Of a DNA stretch of 40,058 nt, positions 26,617 through 35,603 are shown in pieces (within the stretch, counting starts at the first letter, position 1; every line of letters begins with the position of its first letter). The position numbers were made by a program, and so were the translations under genes. The notes below the pieces were generated by a model. The model searched no databases. It had not been told where the DNA came from and worked only from the letters and a program-made list of their open reading frames with translations. The DNA lies in NCBI GenBank assembly GCA_003249935.1, contig QKHT01000289.1, forward strand, positions 1 to 40,058. The letters run 5' to 3'. The DNA is from Bacteroidota bacterium. Lineage in GTDB: Bacteria > Bacteroidota > Bacteroidia > Bacteroidales > UBA5342.

Positions 26617-28446
26617 CTACAGCTTTTGAAACCGCGTCACAAATTGCCCACCTTCGGTTCGTACATAAACCAAATACCAACCTTTTTCAAGATGGGAAAC
26701 ATCAATTGAATTTCCCGATTCCATTGCACCAAAGTCGTACATGATTTGGCCGGTGATACCGGTAACCCGACAATGCGCAATGGTGGCATTATTGGACAGA
26801 CCCAATTGAAAGGATTTTGAAACAGGATTAGGAAACACACGCAACCCTGGTTCAGCCGAAACCACTCGATTTACACCAACGGTTGAAGCCACATCGCGCA
26901 ATGCTGTTAAACTGTTTATAGCGTTGTACGTATTACCACCCACAGGCCTTATTTGAACTAAAAGCGAATAATCTTTACCTGCCGTAGTCGGAAACAGCAA
27001 TGTTAAAGGCACGATTGCAGTACCAACGCCCTTGGGTACTTTTACGGTGGTGGCTCCCATATAATAACCAGCCGGATGACGCATTTCCACGTAAATCTCA
27101 CGTTCGGCCGAGGCAGAATAGGCTATGGCCACAGTTTGCTTTAATCCAATGGCCAATACGGCAGGCAGTTCCGATTCAAACACCGAATCGCTATAGACGA
27201 GTTTATCCGACGAAATATTTACAACAGATTTGGCCAAAACTGTTTCGACACCATTAACGGAAGTATACAATATGCATTCTGCAATGTAGTTGGCAATGGG
27301 TAGCACACTTGCAGGGATAACTTTTGCATCAAATAGTTGCACCCCGGTTTCTAATGGTTGAACCGTTTCGCCCATTACAGTGCCATTTTCGTTTTTAATA
27401 ACAATCTTGGCGAAGCAATTCTGCTTAGCGGAATAGACCAATGAGAAATTTACAGGTGAATTTACAGGCAAAGTTACCGGTTTAGAATAAAAATCGATGT
27501 TGTTTTTGGTATCGTTAAAGGCATTACCATCTACATCTACCAATTTCCACGTCCGTAAATAATCGAACGTAACAGCACGCTGGGCTTTGGTTCTGAAATT
27601 ATCCTGAAACATATCAGCTTCGGGCTTTGGGTTACCAGCATTATTTGCATCATTATCGCCCCAGGTGTAGGTTTCCGAAACCAAAATAACCGGCATGGGA
27701 ATATTAAAAATCCGCTTAGGCACAATAGTCTGAAAATAGACATCATCAAGGTAAAACAGACATGAATCTTTGGTTTTCCACCAGGTAGCCACCGTATGAA
27801 ATTTATTGCCTGTACCTGTCGGAAACTTTTTACCCAAATTACCATTAGTAGAAATATATGCTTGTTCAACACAATTTTCATCGGTTGGTTTTACATGCGA
27901 ATTAATGTGCATGGTATTGTTCCAACCGGTATTGGCCCCGGGACCCGTATACCCCATATTTTCGCAAATATCCAATTCCGTTTTATATTTTTCGCCACAT
28001 GGTTGATCGGTATAAGATCGCGAATTCATAAAAATACCGGAACCCATGGGAAAGTCAGATGGTTTAACCCGAATCTCAAAATAGCCATTAACGGCCATTT
28101 CGGCTGTTTCGAACAAACCACCAGCAAAATAGTAGGTTCTGCTTCCTTTAGTAAAAACATCATTGGCACTATACCACATCGGATTAATAGTTACGGCATA
28201 ATTACCAGTTGTACTATCAATCAATGTGGCTTCAATGGCACGTTTATCGAAAGCAGCAGTACGATTCCACGAATCATTTTTATCAGCAATTCGCCACTTG
28301 GAACCCGGGCTTTTTGCATCGAATTCATCGGTCATTCCCTCAACCTTAACCCATGCCTTACCACGTGGCGGCTTTGGGGGCGATGCGTACAATACAATCA
28401 CAATCATCCATAAGGATATGAAAACAAATAAAATCTTATTCTTCAT
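26617..28446 (-). CDS. GH16 family glycoside hydrolase with type IX sorting tail
   Basis: Endo-acting beta-glycanase of the GH16 laminarinase/agarase clan. The 609 residues start with a signal peptide (MKNKILFVFISLWMIVIVLYA), then a concanavalin-like catalytic domain (about 35-310) with GYFEIRVKPSDFPMG and the active-site motif ELDICE: E157 nucleophile, D159, E162 acid/base. A middle region (about 315-515) has two beta-sandwich-like parts. The end carries a Por tail (LRVFPNPVSKSFQLGL, GWYLVYVR, FQKL) for T9SS export. It is 21 bases downstream of a GH29 gene, in one operon, suggesting joint attack on a fucose- or L-galactose-bearing polysaccharide. The exact substrate (agar, porphyran, other) cannot be read from sequence. 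Confidence 0.87.
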   Translation of the reverse strand: MKNKILFVFISLWMIVIVLYASPPKPPRGKAWVKVEGMTDEFDAKSPGSKWRIADKNDSWNRTAAFDKRAIEATLIDSTTGNYAVTINPMWYSANDVFTKGSRTYYFAGGLFETAEMAVNGYFEIRVKPSDFPMGSGIFMNSRSYTDQPCGEKYKTELDICENMGYTGPGANTGWNNTMHINSHVKPTDENCVEQAYISTNGNLGKKFPTGTGNKFHTVATWWKTKDSCLFYLDDVYFQTIVPKRIFNIPMPVILVSETYTWGDNDANNAGNPKPEADMFQDNFRTKAQRAVTFDYLRTWKLVDVDGNAFNDTKNNIDFYSKPVTLPVNSPVNFSLVYSAKQNCFAKIVIKNENGTVMGETVQPLETGVQLFDAKVIPASVLPIANYIAECILYTSVNGVETVLAKSVVNISSDKLVYSDSVFESELPAVLAIGLKQTVAIAYSASAEREIYVEMRHPAGYYMGATTVKVPKGVGTAIVPLTLLFPTTAGKDYSLLVQIRPVGGNTYNAINSLTALRDVASTVGVNRVVSAEPGLRVFPNPVSKSFQLGLSNNATIAHCRVTGITGQIMYDFGAMESGNSIDVSHLEKGWYLVYVRTEGGQFVTRFQKL

Positions 28447-28467
28447 CCTAATACATCGAACCCATTG

Positions 28468-29958
28468 TTAGTTTATTTTGAAGGCCACAACTTGCCATAC
28501 CGGAAGCTTCGCAGGTTTAGAGATTACAAGCGCGTCAGCATTTTGCTTCCAGCTCAATTTTTGCTTACTACCCAGCATTGTAACATTAGAGATTGTTTTG
28601 CCAAACAATTTCGAATCTTTTCCTAATGACGAAATAGAAATATCGGCATTAGGATGCAACATGCAAAATGCATACACAGAATTACCTTTTTGGGTGAACC
28701 GGATATCGGTAGATTCGTATGCCCGCGTATCTTTTAATCCACCGAACCGGCCTTTTTCCTGCTTTTTTACAGTGCTGGGGCCTTCGCCGTACAACTTCCA
28801 TGGTCGGGTTCCATAAATACCTTCGCCATTGGCTTTAGTCCAGATCTCAATTTCTTTTAGAATATTTATTACATCCTGCTCAAGATCACCTTCGGGGGTT
28901 TGAACCACATTGATAAGCAGGTTCCCATTTTTGCTTACGATATCAACCAGCATTTGCACCACTTCGGTACCGGTTTTGTATTTCTGCCCGGTTTTGTAAT
29001 ACCAATCGCCTATAGAAGTATCGGTTTGCCAGGGAAATTCGCTAATGGTATCGGCCACACCACGTTCAATATCCTGAACCCAGCGTCCTTCGGAAGCTTT
29101 GTGTTTGCAGTTATAAACAGCAGACAATACACCACCGTTGTGCGCGATATCACTGTTGTAGTAATGGGCAAGCATGGTGCGACCAACTTCGCCGAAAGGC
29201 AATTCGCTATCTGAATAAAGCAAATCAGGGTGATACATATCAATAAGTTCGGTGATGCAAGCCAACCAGTTCTTTTGATTTTCGGGATCGGTGGTAAGCC
29301 ACTCTTTGTCTTCGGGAGCCGCTTTCGGATGGTATAGGTCCTGATAAGCCGGATTTGCACCATCGTAGGGTACGCCGGCATATTTACCGACCTTATCGGC
29401 ACCATGACTGGGTTGATACCATGTGTAGCTGGCACCTAAATGTTCGGAAATGCCAAAGCGCAACCCCTGTTTTTTGGCTTCGGCCTGCCATAGGCCAACA
29501 ACATCTTTCTTAGGCCCCATATTTACAGCATTCCATTTGTGAATCTTAGAATTCCACAAAAAGAAGTTATCGTGATGCGTTCCCATACTTACAAAGTATT
29601 TTGCACCAACTTCTTTATAGAGCTTCATTAATGCAGCGGGATCCCACTTTTCGGCCTTCCATAACGGAATGATATCTTTATAACCAAACACCGACGGATG
29701 TCCATACGTTTTCAAGTGGTAATTGTAATCATCACTCCCCTCCTGATACATTTTTTTTGCATACCAGTCGCCTTGTCGAGGCACAGCTTGCGGCCCCCAA
29801 TGCGACCAAATTCCAAATTTTGCATCGCGAAACCAATCGGGATATTGATACTGTTTGAGCGATGCATCGGATGTATCGAACTTTTGGGCATCTGCAACAC
29901 CAGCCGAACCCAATCCTAACAGAGCTGAAATAAACAGAGAATATAAAACCTTTTTCAT
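28468..29958 (-). CDS. GH29 alpha-L-fucosidase-like enzyme
   Basis: Third GH29 protein of the window, 496 residues with signal peptide (ending GVADAQ). Conserved parts are KFGIWSHWGPQAVP, SMGTHHDNFFLW (both His kept), DLLYSDSELPFG with D250 as likely nucleophile, and SKNGNLLINV. The DNF and YSD variations differ from the gene at 7504 and suggest another GH29 subfamily. It is the first gene of a GH29-GH16 operon. Such enzymes can also act on alpha-L-galactose, which would fit an algal galactan substrate; this is inference. Confidence 0.92.
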   Translation of the reverse strand: MKKVLYSLFISALLGLGSAGVADAQKFDTSDASLKQYQYPDWFRDAKFGIWSHWGPQAVPRQGDWYAKKMYQEGSDDYNYHLKTYGHPSVFGYKDIIPLWKAEKWDPAALMKLYKEVGAKYFVSMGTHHDNFFLWNSKIHKWNAVNMGPKKDVVGLWQAEAKKQGLRFGISEHLGASYTWYQPSHGADKVGKYAGVPYDGANPAYQDLYHPKAAPEDKEWLTTDPENQKNWLACITELIDMYHPDLLYSDSELPFGEVGRTMLAHYYNSDIAHNGGVLSAVYNCKHKASEGRWVQDIERGVADTISEFPWQTDTSIGDWYYKTGQKYKTGTEVVQMLVDIVSKNGNLLINVVQTPEGDLEQDVINILKEIEIWTKANGEGIYGTRPWKLYGEGPSTVKKQEKGRFGGLKDTRAYESTDIRFTQKGNSVYAFCMLHPNADISISSLGKDSKLFGKTISNVTMLGSKQKLSWKQNADALVISKPAKLPVWQVVAFKIN

Positions 29959-30334
29959 AATTAATAATATAATAAATACAGCTACAATAATAAATTATAA
30001 AAACAAGAAAAACAGGGTTAAATAGGCAGTAAATCAGGGGGTACAAGATTCCTGTCAATTGCAATTGTTTGAGAGAACAATAATTAATTCGCTCTGAAAT
30101 ATTACAAAATTTTCAATTTGTTCTTTTTTCGCACAAAATATCTCTTCACCACCCATTTAAGGACATTAACTTCGCACAACAACCAATCCATATTTAGCTA
30201 AAATTCCCCAAAATAACACCTATTAGTTACCACGATAATTCTGATTACGATATTGTGCTTCGACCAAAAATGCCTATCTTTAACCTTAGGTTCAAACTAT
30301 ATTTCAAATAAAAGCAGCTTTTACATTTAAACAC
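29959..30334. other. Divergent intergenic region
   Basis: It separates the leftward GH29-GH16 operon from the rightward PKD gene. The half next to the PKD gene holds a good promoter (30253-30282). The half next to GH29 is extremely AT-rich, with no clear -7 box. A short palindromic run CAATTGCAATTG lies near 30056. No gene or RNA seen. Confidence 0.5.
30253..30282 (+). promoter_or_regulatory. Promoter of the PKD-domain gene
   Basis: TTG (30253-30255), a 19-base spacer and TATCTTTA (30275-30282) match the Bacteroidota consensus at all but the last base, 52 bases before the ATG. Confidence 0.5.
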
Positions 30335-31267
30335 ATGGCCGAAAACACAGCTTCGAAACCACGATTCGACAACACCACGCTTTGGAGTGTGTTTATTGCT
30401 TTGATACTCTCTTTTGTGGCTGGTTATTATATCCGGTTTCCCGGCGTACCACTTTTAGCTACTGTAAAAGTGCTAAGTATTGATGGGGTAATGCCAACGC
30501 AGGTTGACTTGCAAATTGAATTGCCTGAAAGCGATGGCACTGCACGTTTAGATTTTGGCGACAATACACCTTCGGCATCGCTCCACAAAGGCATTCAACA
30601 AGTTACGCACAACTATTCACATCCCGGCGTATATCAGGTATCCGTTCGTTCGGCGGTAGCGGTATTATCCGAACCAACAAAAGTTTACTGTGAAACCAAG
30701 GGTTGGGAACTCTTTGCGTCCGACAACAATTGCTACAATGAGATTAAAAAACTACCTTACGATCTGGCATTAGACACCGGAATAATGAGTATAACCAACC
30801 CGTTTCTTATGCGAAATGGTGTCGATACCAACACGTTAAAATTACGCACATTATGCAACTACCAACCCATTAACAATACAAGCAACGACTTTACATTTAC
30901 ATCGGCATTTTTGCCCGAAACCAATTGCAACTGTATTACCTGGTGCATTACAGGCGATAAAAACACAATTTATTTTGTTTTGGGTGAACCTCTTGCAGGC
31001 AATGGGTTCAATTGTTCGAACGGCAGCAACACATCTCGTTCTATTCGTGCGATAACCCCCGGAATATGGCAAAACTTTTCGATTGACGTGGTCGGTAACG
31101 AAGTGACTGCATCACTGGACAGTCTACCGGTTATTAGCCTCCCAATTGGCACAAAAATCGGTAATATACTTGGCGTTGAGGTAAAATTTAACGGCAGCCT
31201 GCACCTCAACGACATTAAAATAAAAACGCCGGACGGCCTCTCGCCTATGTTCGAAACCTTCGACTGA
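30335..31267 (+). CDS. Membrane-anchored PKD-domain protein
   Basis: The 310-residue protein has a short cytosolic start, one transmembrane helix (LWSVFIALILSFVAGYYI, about residues 16-33) and a periplasmic rest. Residues about 45-115 form a PKD fold, shown by TARLDFGDNTPS and VTHNYSHPGVYQVSVRS. The remaining ~190 residues look like a beta-sandwich with several Cys (NCNCITWC, NGFNCSNGS). Such proteins often bind glycan or protein at the cell surface. The gene is alone, between a promoter and a terminator-bearing insert. Role unknown. Confidence 0.7.
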   Translation: MAENTASKPRFDNTTLWSVFIALILSFVAGYYIRFPGVPLLATVKVLSIDGVMPTQVDLQIELPESDGTARLDFGDNTPSASLHKGIQQVTHNYSHPGVYQVSVRSAVAVLSEPTKVYCETKGWELFASDNNCYNEIKKLPYDLALDTGIMSITNPFLMRNGVDTNTLKLRTLCNYQPINNTSNDFTFTSAFLPETNCNCITWCITGDKNTIYFVLGEPLAGNGFNCSNGSNTSRSIRAITPGIWQNFSIDVVGNEVTASLDSLPVISLPIGTKIGNILGVEVKFNGSLHLNDIKIKTPDGLSPMFETFD

Positions 31268-31280
31268 GGTTCAACCAATA

Positions 31281-31310
31281 AAAAAGCCCCTCCGCGAAGT
31301 GCAGAGGGGC
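31281..31310 (-). terminator. Terminator of the four-gene cassette operon (copy 1 of a 30-bp repeat)
   Basis: GCCCCTC and GAGGGGC form a 7-base GC stem with an 11-base loop, next to an A-tract that becomes a T-tract on the minus strand. It ends the operon whose last gene stops at 31350. The identical 30 bases occur again at 35522-35551. Confidence 0.85.
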
Positions 31311-31349
31311 AAAGAATGGTAAACACTTTAATAAGGACAAAATTAAATT

Positions 31350-32549
31350 TTAAATTACTGTAACGAATTTCACTTTATTTGGAACAGGTGAGTTATTAAA
31401 ATAGTATTCGATTTTAATAACTTGATTAGATGTAAACTTAAGTTTAATATCGGGTTGACCATTATTCGATAGCAAATTAAAAGTCTGAATCTTGTCAGAC
31501 ATACTGTACGAATCAATTGACCAACCGGAAACACTACCAACAGAATACATCCACAAGCCATTAGATACCACAACCTTAAGATGTGATCCGGCAGGCAAAT
31601 TTGCTGTCATAGAATAATATCCATCTTTAGTAGTTGTTGTTAATATTCCAGAATAGATAGTATCAACATCGTAATTTAAAATATTTAACCCATAGATACC
31701 CGATATTGGAAAGTAGGTTAAAAATTTCGGCTTGTACGGCGATTTTGTCAAGAACATTTCGATATATTTTGAATATTCAGGTAAACTGATTGTCTTGTTT
31801 ATAGAATTGCAATAAGCAATAATATTCGAACCAATTTTACTGATATTTTGCATCGATATATCTTGTTTTATTGTTTCACCAATAATAGCATTATTCAGTT
31901 CCCCATCTTCACGCATATCGGATGCTATAGACGAAAGAAGGGCCGATGTTTCGGATGCACTTCTAAAGCCTTGAAGAATTGCTGATACAGCCAACAATAC
32001 GCCATTTTGGTCGCCAGATTCGAAAAAATTAAGCGTATATCCTGCACTCATTTCGGGGGATGTAATATAAAGCATCTTTAAAATTTCACTTTCAGCCTTT
32101 TTTCTTGCATCTGCATACGCCAAATTATTATTCTTCATCAAAAACTGAATGCGCTGATACGTTAAATGTGTAATAACATTTACATTAACCGAAGATAAAT
32201 CGCTAATATCGGCAATAGCATTGAGTGTAATTGGGGCTTGAGATAATACATTCAGATTCTCGTTAAAATAGAATCCATCGGCCTTTAATAGCACGTATGG
32301 CGATATTAAACTTACATTTTCAAGCAACCATTTGCCCGAATTATCGGAAATTATTGCAGTGTAGGTTTTACCGGTTTGCGTTAATTTCGCATCAAGTTCA
32401 AAAACTGTTACCGTAGACCCAATTTGAAACGGCCCTTTCTGAACATAACCGCTAATCTCTTTCTTTTCTAAAGATGACATTTCATCTTTTTTCTCGCAGC
32501 TGCAAAGTAACCCTATTGCAGCGGCCAAACTTAATAGTAAAATTTTCAT
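31350..32549 (-). CDS. Predicted lipoprotein with carboxypeptidase-like beta-sandwich repeat
   Basis: The 399-residue protein has a lipoprotein signal (LLLSLAAAIGLLCSC, with Cys18 followed by EKKDE, an acidic stretch like the surface-export signal of Bacteroidota lipoproteins). Residues about 30-110 look like a small Ig-like fold (SGYVQKGPFQIGSTVTVFEL) typical of proteins that decorate the surface. The rest is not recognised. It is the last gene of a four-gene operon, starting in an ATGA overlap with the GH16-like gene, and it ends before a terminator. Function unknown. Confidence 0.68.
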   Translation of the reverse strand: MKILLLSLAAAIGLLCSCEKKDEMSSLEKKEISGYVQKGPFQIGSTVTVFELDAKLTQTGKTYTAIISDNSGKWLLENVSLISPYVLLKADGFYFNENLNVLSQAPITLNAIADISDLSSVNVNVITHLTYQRIQFLMKNNNLAYADARKKAESEILKMLYITSPEMSAGYTLNFFESGDQNGVLLAVSAILQGFRSASETSALLSSIASDMREDGELNNAIIGETIKQDISMQNISKIGSNIIAYCNSINKTISLPEYSKYIEMFLTKSPYKPKFLTYFPISGIYGLNILNYDVDTIYSGILTTTTKDGYYSMTANLPAGSHLKVVVSNGLWMYSVGSVSGWSIDSYSMSDKIQTFNLLSNNGQPDIKLKFTSNQVIKIEYYFNNSPVPNKVKFVTVI

Positions 32550-33544
32550 TGTGTTGTGTTGTATTCTATTGGATTAATATTTATTTCGAACCCTGCTCCT
32601 ACCGGAACGGTAAAATTCGCCTCGATTGTTGCACTTCGACTAACCAAAAAATTGTAGTTACATTGAGAACTTAGGTAAGGACCATTTAAAACAACGTCTC
32701 TCAATTTTATCGTTTTATTGCCATTATACTCCCAAGTTAAATAATCATAGATAACCGGAGGGTATCTAATATCAGAAATTATGTATTCAATAGTTTGGTC
32801 ATTTATGGGCACCATATTCGCATTTAACCATAAATTCAAATGAATAAGCAACCGATTCTGTGCATTTGGAATTAGTTGATGATATAATTCCCATTCCTCG
32901 GGATGGTCCGACAGTTTATAGTACGAATTCTCCACCAAAAAGTTAGGAGAAGGAGGCGTTAAATAATGCCCATGTATAAGTTGAAAAGTAATGTCATTGG
33001 GCTCCCATTTCCAATAGGCCGTAAACCAATTACCAGTTAATGTAGTAACTGAACTTGTTCTAAAATCGTTATTATTACCTGCATCATCGTCAGCATGTAA
33101 TGAATAAAATGTATTAATGCCATTCTCATCCCATCCGGTGGAAAATTCGATATCTATTTCGCCAAAAGGAACAATAGGTGGATTGGAAACCCAATATCTA
33201 TCACTATAAATAAATGGAGAGAAAACTACACTTGGATCTTCTAAATCGGGGCGACCAATACACATAAACTGATATTCGCCAAACGAACCATGTTCTAAAG
33301 AGTAAACTTCGGAACAATACCATTTATTATCAATCCCTTTTTTAATCGTTAAATGTAATGCACCTGATTGATCTACAAATACATTGTCGTTGCTATTCGA
33401 CCAGTTATTCGGAGGCAAATCATTTCCCGGAGGTGCATGCAATCCGCTTTTCACATACCACTCCCGACCTGCAAAAAATATTTTTCTTTGACCATAACTG
33501 ACAGAGGAAAGCAGAACCAATATAATAATAAAGACACGTTTCAT
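32546..33544 (-). CDS. GH16-like concanavalin-fold protein
   Basis: The 332-residue secreted protein (signal peptide MKRVFIIILVLLSSVSYGQ) has a beta-jelly-roll with the GH16 signature GEIDIEFSTGW: E129, D131 and E133 fill the nucleophile, helper and acid/base places. A C-terminal part from about 240 is not recognised. Its residues support an active glycan hydrolase, although sequence outside the motif is divergent from the GH16 gene at 26617. It lies in an AT-rich operon between a LamG protein and a lipoprotein. Confidence 0.72.
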   Translation of the reverse strand: MKRVFIIILVLLSSVSYGQRKIFFAGREWYVKSGLHAPPGNDLPPNNWSNSNDNVFVDQSGALHLTIKKGIDNKWYCSEVYSLEHGSFGEYQFMCIGRPDLEDPSVVFSPFIYSDRYWVSNPPIVPFGEIDIEFSTGWDENGINTFYSLHADDDAGNNNDFRTSSVTTLTGNWFTAYWKWEPNDITFQLIHGHYLTPPSPNFLVENSYYKLSDHPEEWELYHQLIPNAQNRLLIHLNLWLNANMVPINDQTIEYIISDIRYPPVIYDYLTWEYNGNKTIKLRDVVLNGPYLSSQCNYNFLVSRSATIEANFTVPVGAGFEININPIEYNTTQ

Positions 33545-33556
33545 GTTAGATTTTGT

Positions 33557-34693
33557 TTACAGTTTATTAAATTTAAGCGCGAACACTTTTCCCGCTTTAT
33601 TTTGGAATCTTATGATATACATTCCTTTTCGCAATTCCGAAATATTGACCGGATTGGTATTACTGACACCAAAACTTGTTCCGGTTAAATTTAAAATTTC
33701 AAAACTATTTAAAACATCTAATCCTTCTACATATATACAGTTAGAAGATGGATTTGGGAGTATCTTATATTTTACATTTAACTTTTCTGCGGTATTAATG
33801 CCATTTTCACTTTCTCCGTTTTTTAGGGTGCTAACCTCCGCATTAGACAAATACCGATTATAAATTCTAATTTCATCCAAATTTCCAAAGAAATATCTAC
33901 CAATATTATTAGGATCAATGCTATAATTGTGTACAGTGCTAATAGTTTTTCCAATATAAGTTGTAACAACCTTGCTCAATTTAAAATTTGGAGAAAATTT
34001 CCAATATCTTTCCGGGAAAGTCTGGTAAAGTCGTTTCCACCTGATTTCCGTCGAATCGGCTGTAGACGAACACGAATCGGCTGTAAATATGGTTTTACGG
34101 TAATAAGAGTCAACAGTAGTTGTTGAAATGAGTTTCGTAGGAGTGTACTGAATACGGAAGGACGCAAAATGCCATGCATCTGGATTGTATTCTTTCGTAT
34201 AATTTGAAATACCGCCAACAGCTAAAGGGGTATAAGGCCTATTAAAATGGTTGAGTCGAAAATAAGCAGTACCATTCATCGTACCTAGCAACTCGACCGC
34301 ATGCATAATTTCAAATTTAATTACTGAGTCATTTTCAACATTACTAATCAAACACATCGGGTATTTATATGCATGTTGGATGTTTATCTTAAACCATAAC
34401 GTAATAGTGAAAGCAGAATCTGTATCATTCAAAACCTTATCTTTTATTTCAATATAATGATCCGTACCATTGAAAAAGGCCGAACTATTTGCATTCCCAT
34501 GTCGGTCTTCTACAAACGTTACATTGTGCAAAACACCCTGTTTTGCATTACTTAAACTATTATCTGCATTTCCGTTTAAGTTGTAGTAAGCTACCAAACC
34601 ATTGCTTACGGAAACCTGACTGCACAAGTCTGCAAGTTCGAAAACATTTAGGATCAAACTACAAACTATTATTTTAAAAACTATAATTCTCAC
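33557..34693 (-). CDS. LamG-like secreted protein with type IX sorting tail
   Basis: The 378-residue protein has an N-terminal signal sequence, a LamG/concanavalin-like domain (GLVAYYNLNGNADNSL, DHYIEIKD, FTITLWFKI, and the closing GNLDEIRIYNRYLSNAEV, about residues 30-295) and a Por tail (ILPNPSSNCIYVEGL, KGMYIIRF, FNKL). LamG domains usually bind glycans or proteins; T9SS would place it on the surface. It is 10 bases after the S74 gene and 12 bases before the GH16-like gene. Confidence 0.78.
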   Translation of the reverse strand: MRIIVFKIIVCSLILNVFELADLCSQVSVSNGLVAYYNLNGNADNSLSNAKQGVLHNVTFVEDRHGNANSSAFFNGTDHYIEIKDKVLNDTDSAFTITLWFKINIQHAYKYPMCLISNVENDSVIKFEIMHAVELLGTMNGTAYFRLNHFNRPYTPLAVGGISNYTKEYNPDAWHFASFRIQYTPTKLISTTTVDSYYRKTIFTADSCSSTADSTEIRWKRLYQTFPERYWKFSPNFKLSKVVTTYIGKTISTVHNYSIDPNNIGRYFFGNLDEIRIYNRYLSNAEVSTLKNGESENGINTAEKLNVKYKILPNPSSNCIYVEGLDVLNSFEILNLTGTSFGVSNTNPVNISELRKGMYIIRFQNKAGKVFALKFNKL

Positions 34694-34703
34694 TGTGTTT
34701 ATT

Positions 34704-35378
34704 TTACTTTTTCAATGTTTTTTCCAATGCACTTATTCGATCATTTAGAATGGCAATTTGTTGCTGTTGCTGCTGGCAAACAGATACAATTATTGGAATA
34801 AACTGAAGCGATTTTATGGACAGAAAACCCGTGACACTATCTTCTACCACCAAATTAGGAAATATTTCCTCAACTTCCTGAGCAATAAAACCTAAAGAGT
34901 TATCACAAGTATAGGGTTTAATCTTTTGGCCTGGATATTTTTTTGCCAGAATCAAAGAATCTGATATTGAATATTGTGTCGGCAAAAGCAGGTTGAATTT
35001 ATCAAGATCAACTTTATAGCGTTGAATATTCTTCTTGAATCTCTTATCACTACCTTGAGTAAAGTCCACAATATATGCAGAAGCAAACCAACCATTTCGG
35101 CTAACAATTGATTCGAATGGAAAATTTGTACCAATATTACCTTCAGTTTCATTACCGCTATTCGGAGATAAATCGAACCAATTGTAAACTGAGTTTAATT
35201 GCAAAATAGACTCATTTTCAGGGCTCCGAAAATTGGTATTACCTTTAACGGTTAAACCAAAACCATTCGTGGGTACTAGCGTACCAATACCTACTTTACC
35301 ATTAGTATCCACTTTAATCTGAGAAATAGCACTCAAAACAGACAGTAGATTAAAAATCGCCATAAAATAATGCTTCAT
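34704..35378 (-). CDS. Tail-fibre-like protein with S74 intramolecular chaperone domain
   Basis: The 224-residue protein begins with a signal peptide and a GKVGIGTLVPT repeat typical of surface fibres. Its C-terminal half is an S74 domain: SDKRFKKNIQ, then LGFIAQEVEEIFPNLV with catalytic-type residues, and a coiled coil (QQQQQIAILNDRISALEKTL). In phage fibres this domain trimerises the fibre and then cleaves itself off; Bacteroidota carry many secreted versions. It is the first gene of the AT-rich operon. No other phage genes are near, so this is not evidence of a prophage. Confidence 0.8.
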   Translation of the reverse strand: MKHYFMAIFNLLSVLSAISQIKVDTNGKVGIGTLVPTNGFGLTVKGNTNFRSPENESILQLNSVYNWFDLSPNSGNETEGNIGTNFPFESIVSRNGWFASAYIVDFTQGSDKRFKKNIQRYKVDLDKFNLLLPTQYSISDSLILAKKYPGQKIKPYTCDNSLGFIAQEVEEIFPNLVVEDSVTGFLSIKSLQFIPIIVSVCQQQQQQIAILNDRISALEKTLKK

Positions 35379-35402
35379 ATTTATATTTTTTTAATTATTA
35401 TA

Positions 35403-35410
35403 CAAATATA
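35403..35410 (-). promoter_or_regulatory. -7 box of the four-gene cassette operon
   Basis: The minus strand reads TATATTTG, a perfect -7 element, 25 bases before the first ATG of the operon. No clear -33 box is seen. Confidence 0.55.
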
Positions 35411-35521
35411 GCATGTTCAACCAGTCACACATATTAACTTATTATGACACTTAAAAGACAATCAAAGCATAACATACCAATAGTTACAATATATATATTA
35501 TTTTAACCTACAAATAAATGC

Positions 35522-35551
35522 AAAAAGCCCCTCCGCGAAGTGCAGAGGGGC
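35522..35551 (-). terminator. Terminator of the small secreted-protein gene (copy 2 of the 30-bp repeat)
   Basis: Same 30 bases as 31281-31310, with a 7-base GC stem and an A-tract on its left (T-tract on minus strand). It ends the gene that stops at 35604. The two copies bracket the four-gene operon as direct repeats. Confidence 0.85.
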
Positions 35552-35603
35552 CGACAGAGTTGTTGCTTACTACTATTACTAAAAATCCAATTCAAATACC
35601 TTT

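Noticed and set aside
34704-35378. S74 fibre domain as a sign of a prophage
   Set aside because: No capsid, portal, terminase, lysis or integrase gene is near, and secreted S74 proteins are common in Bacteroidota.
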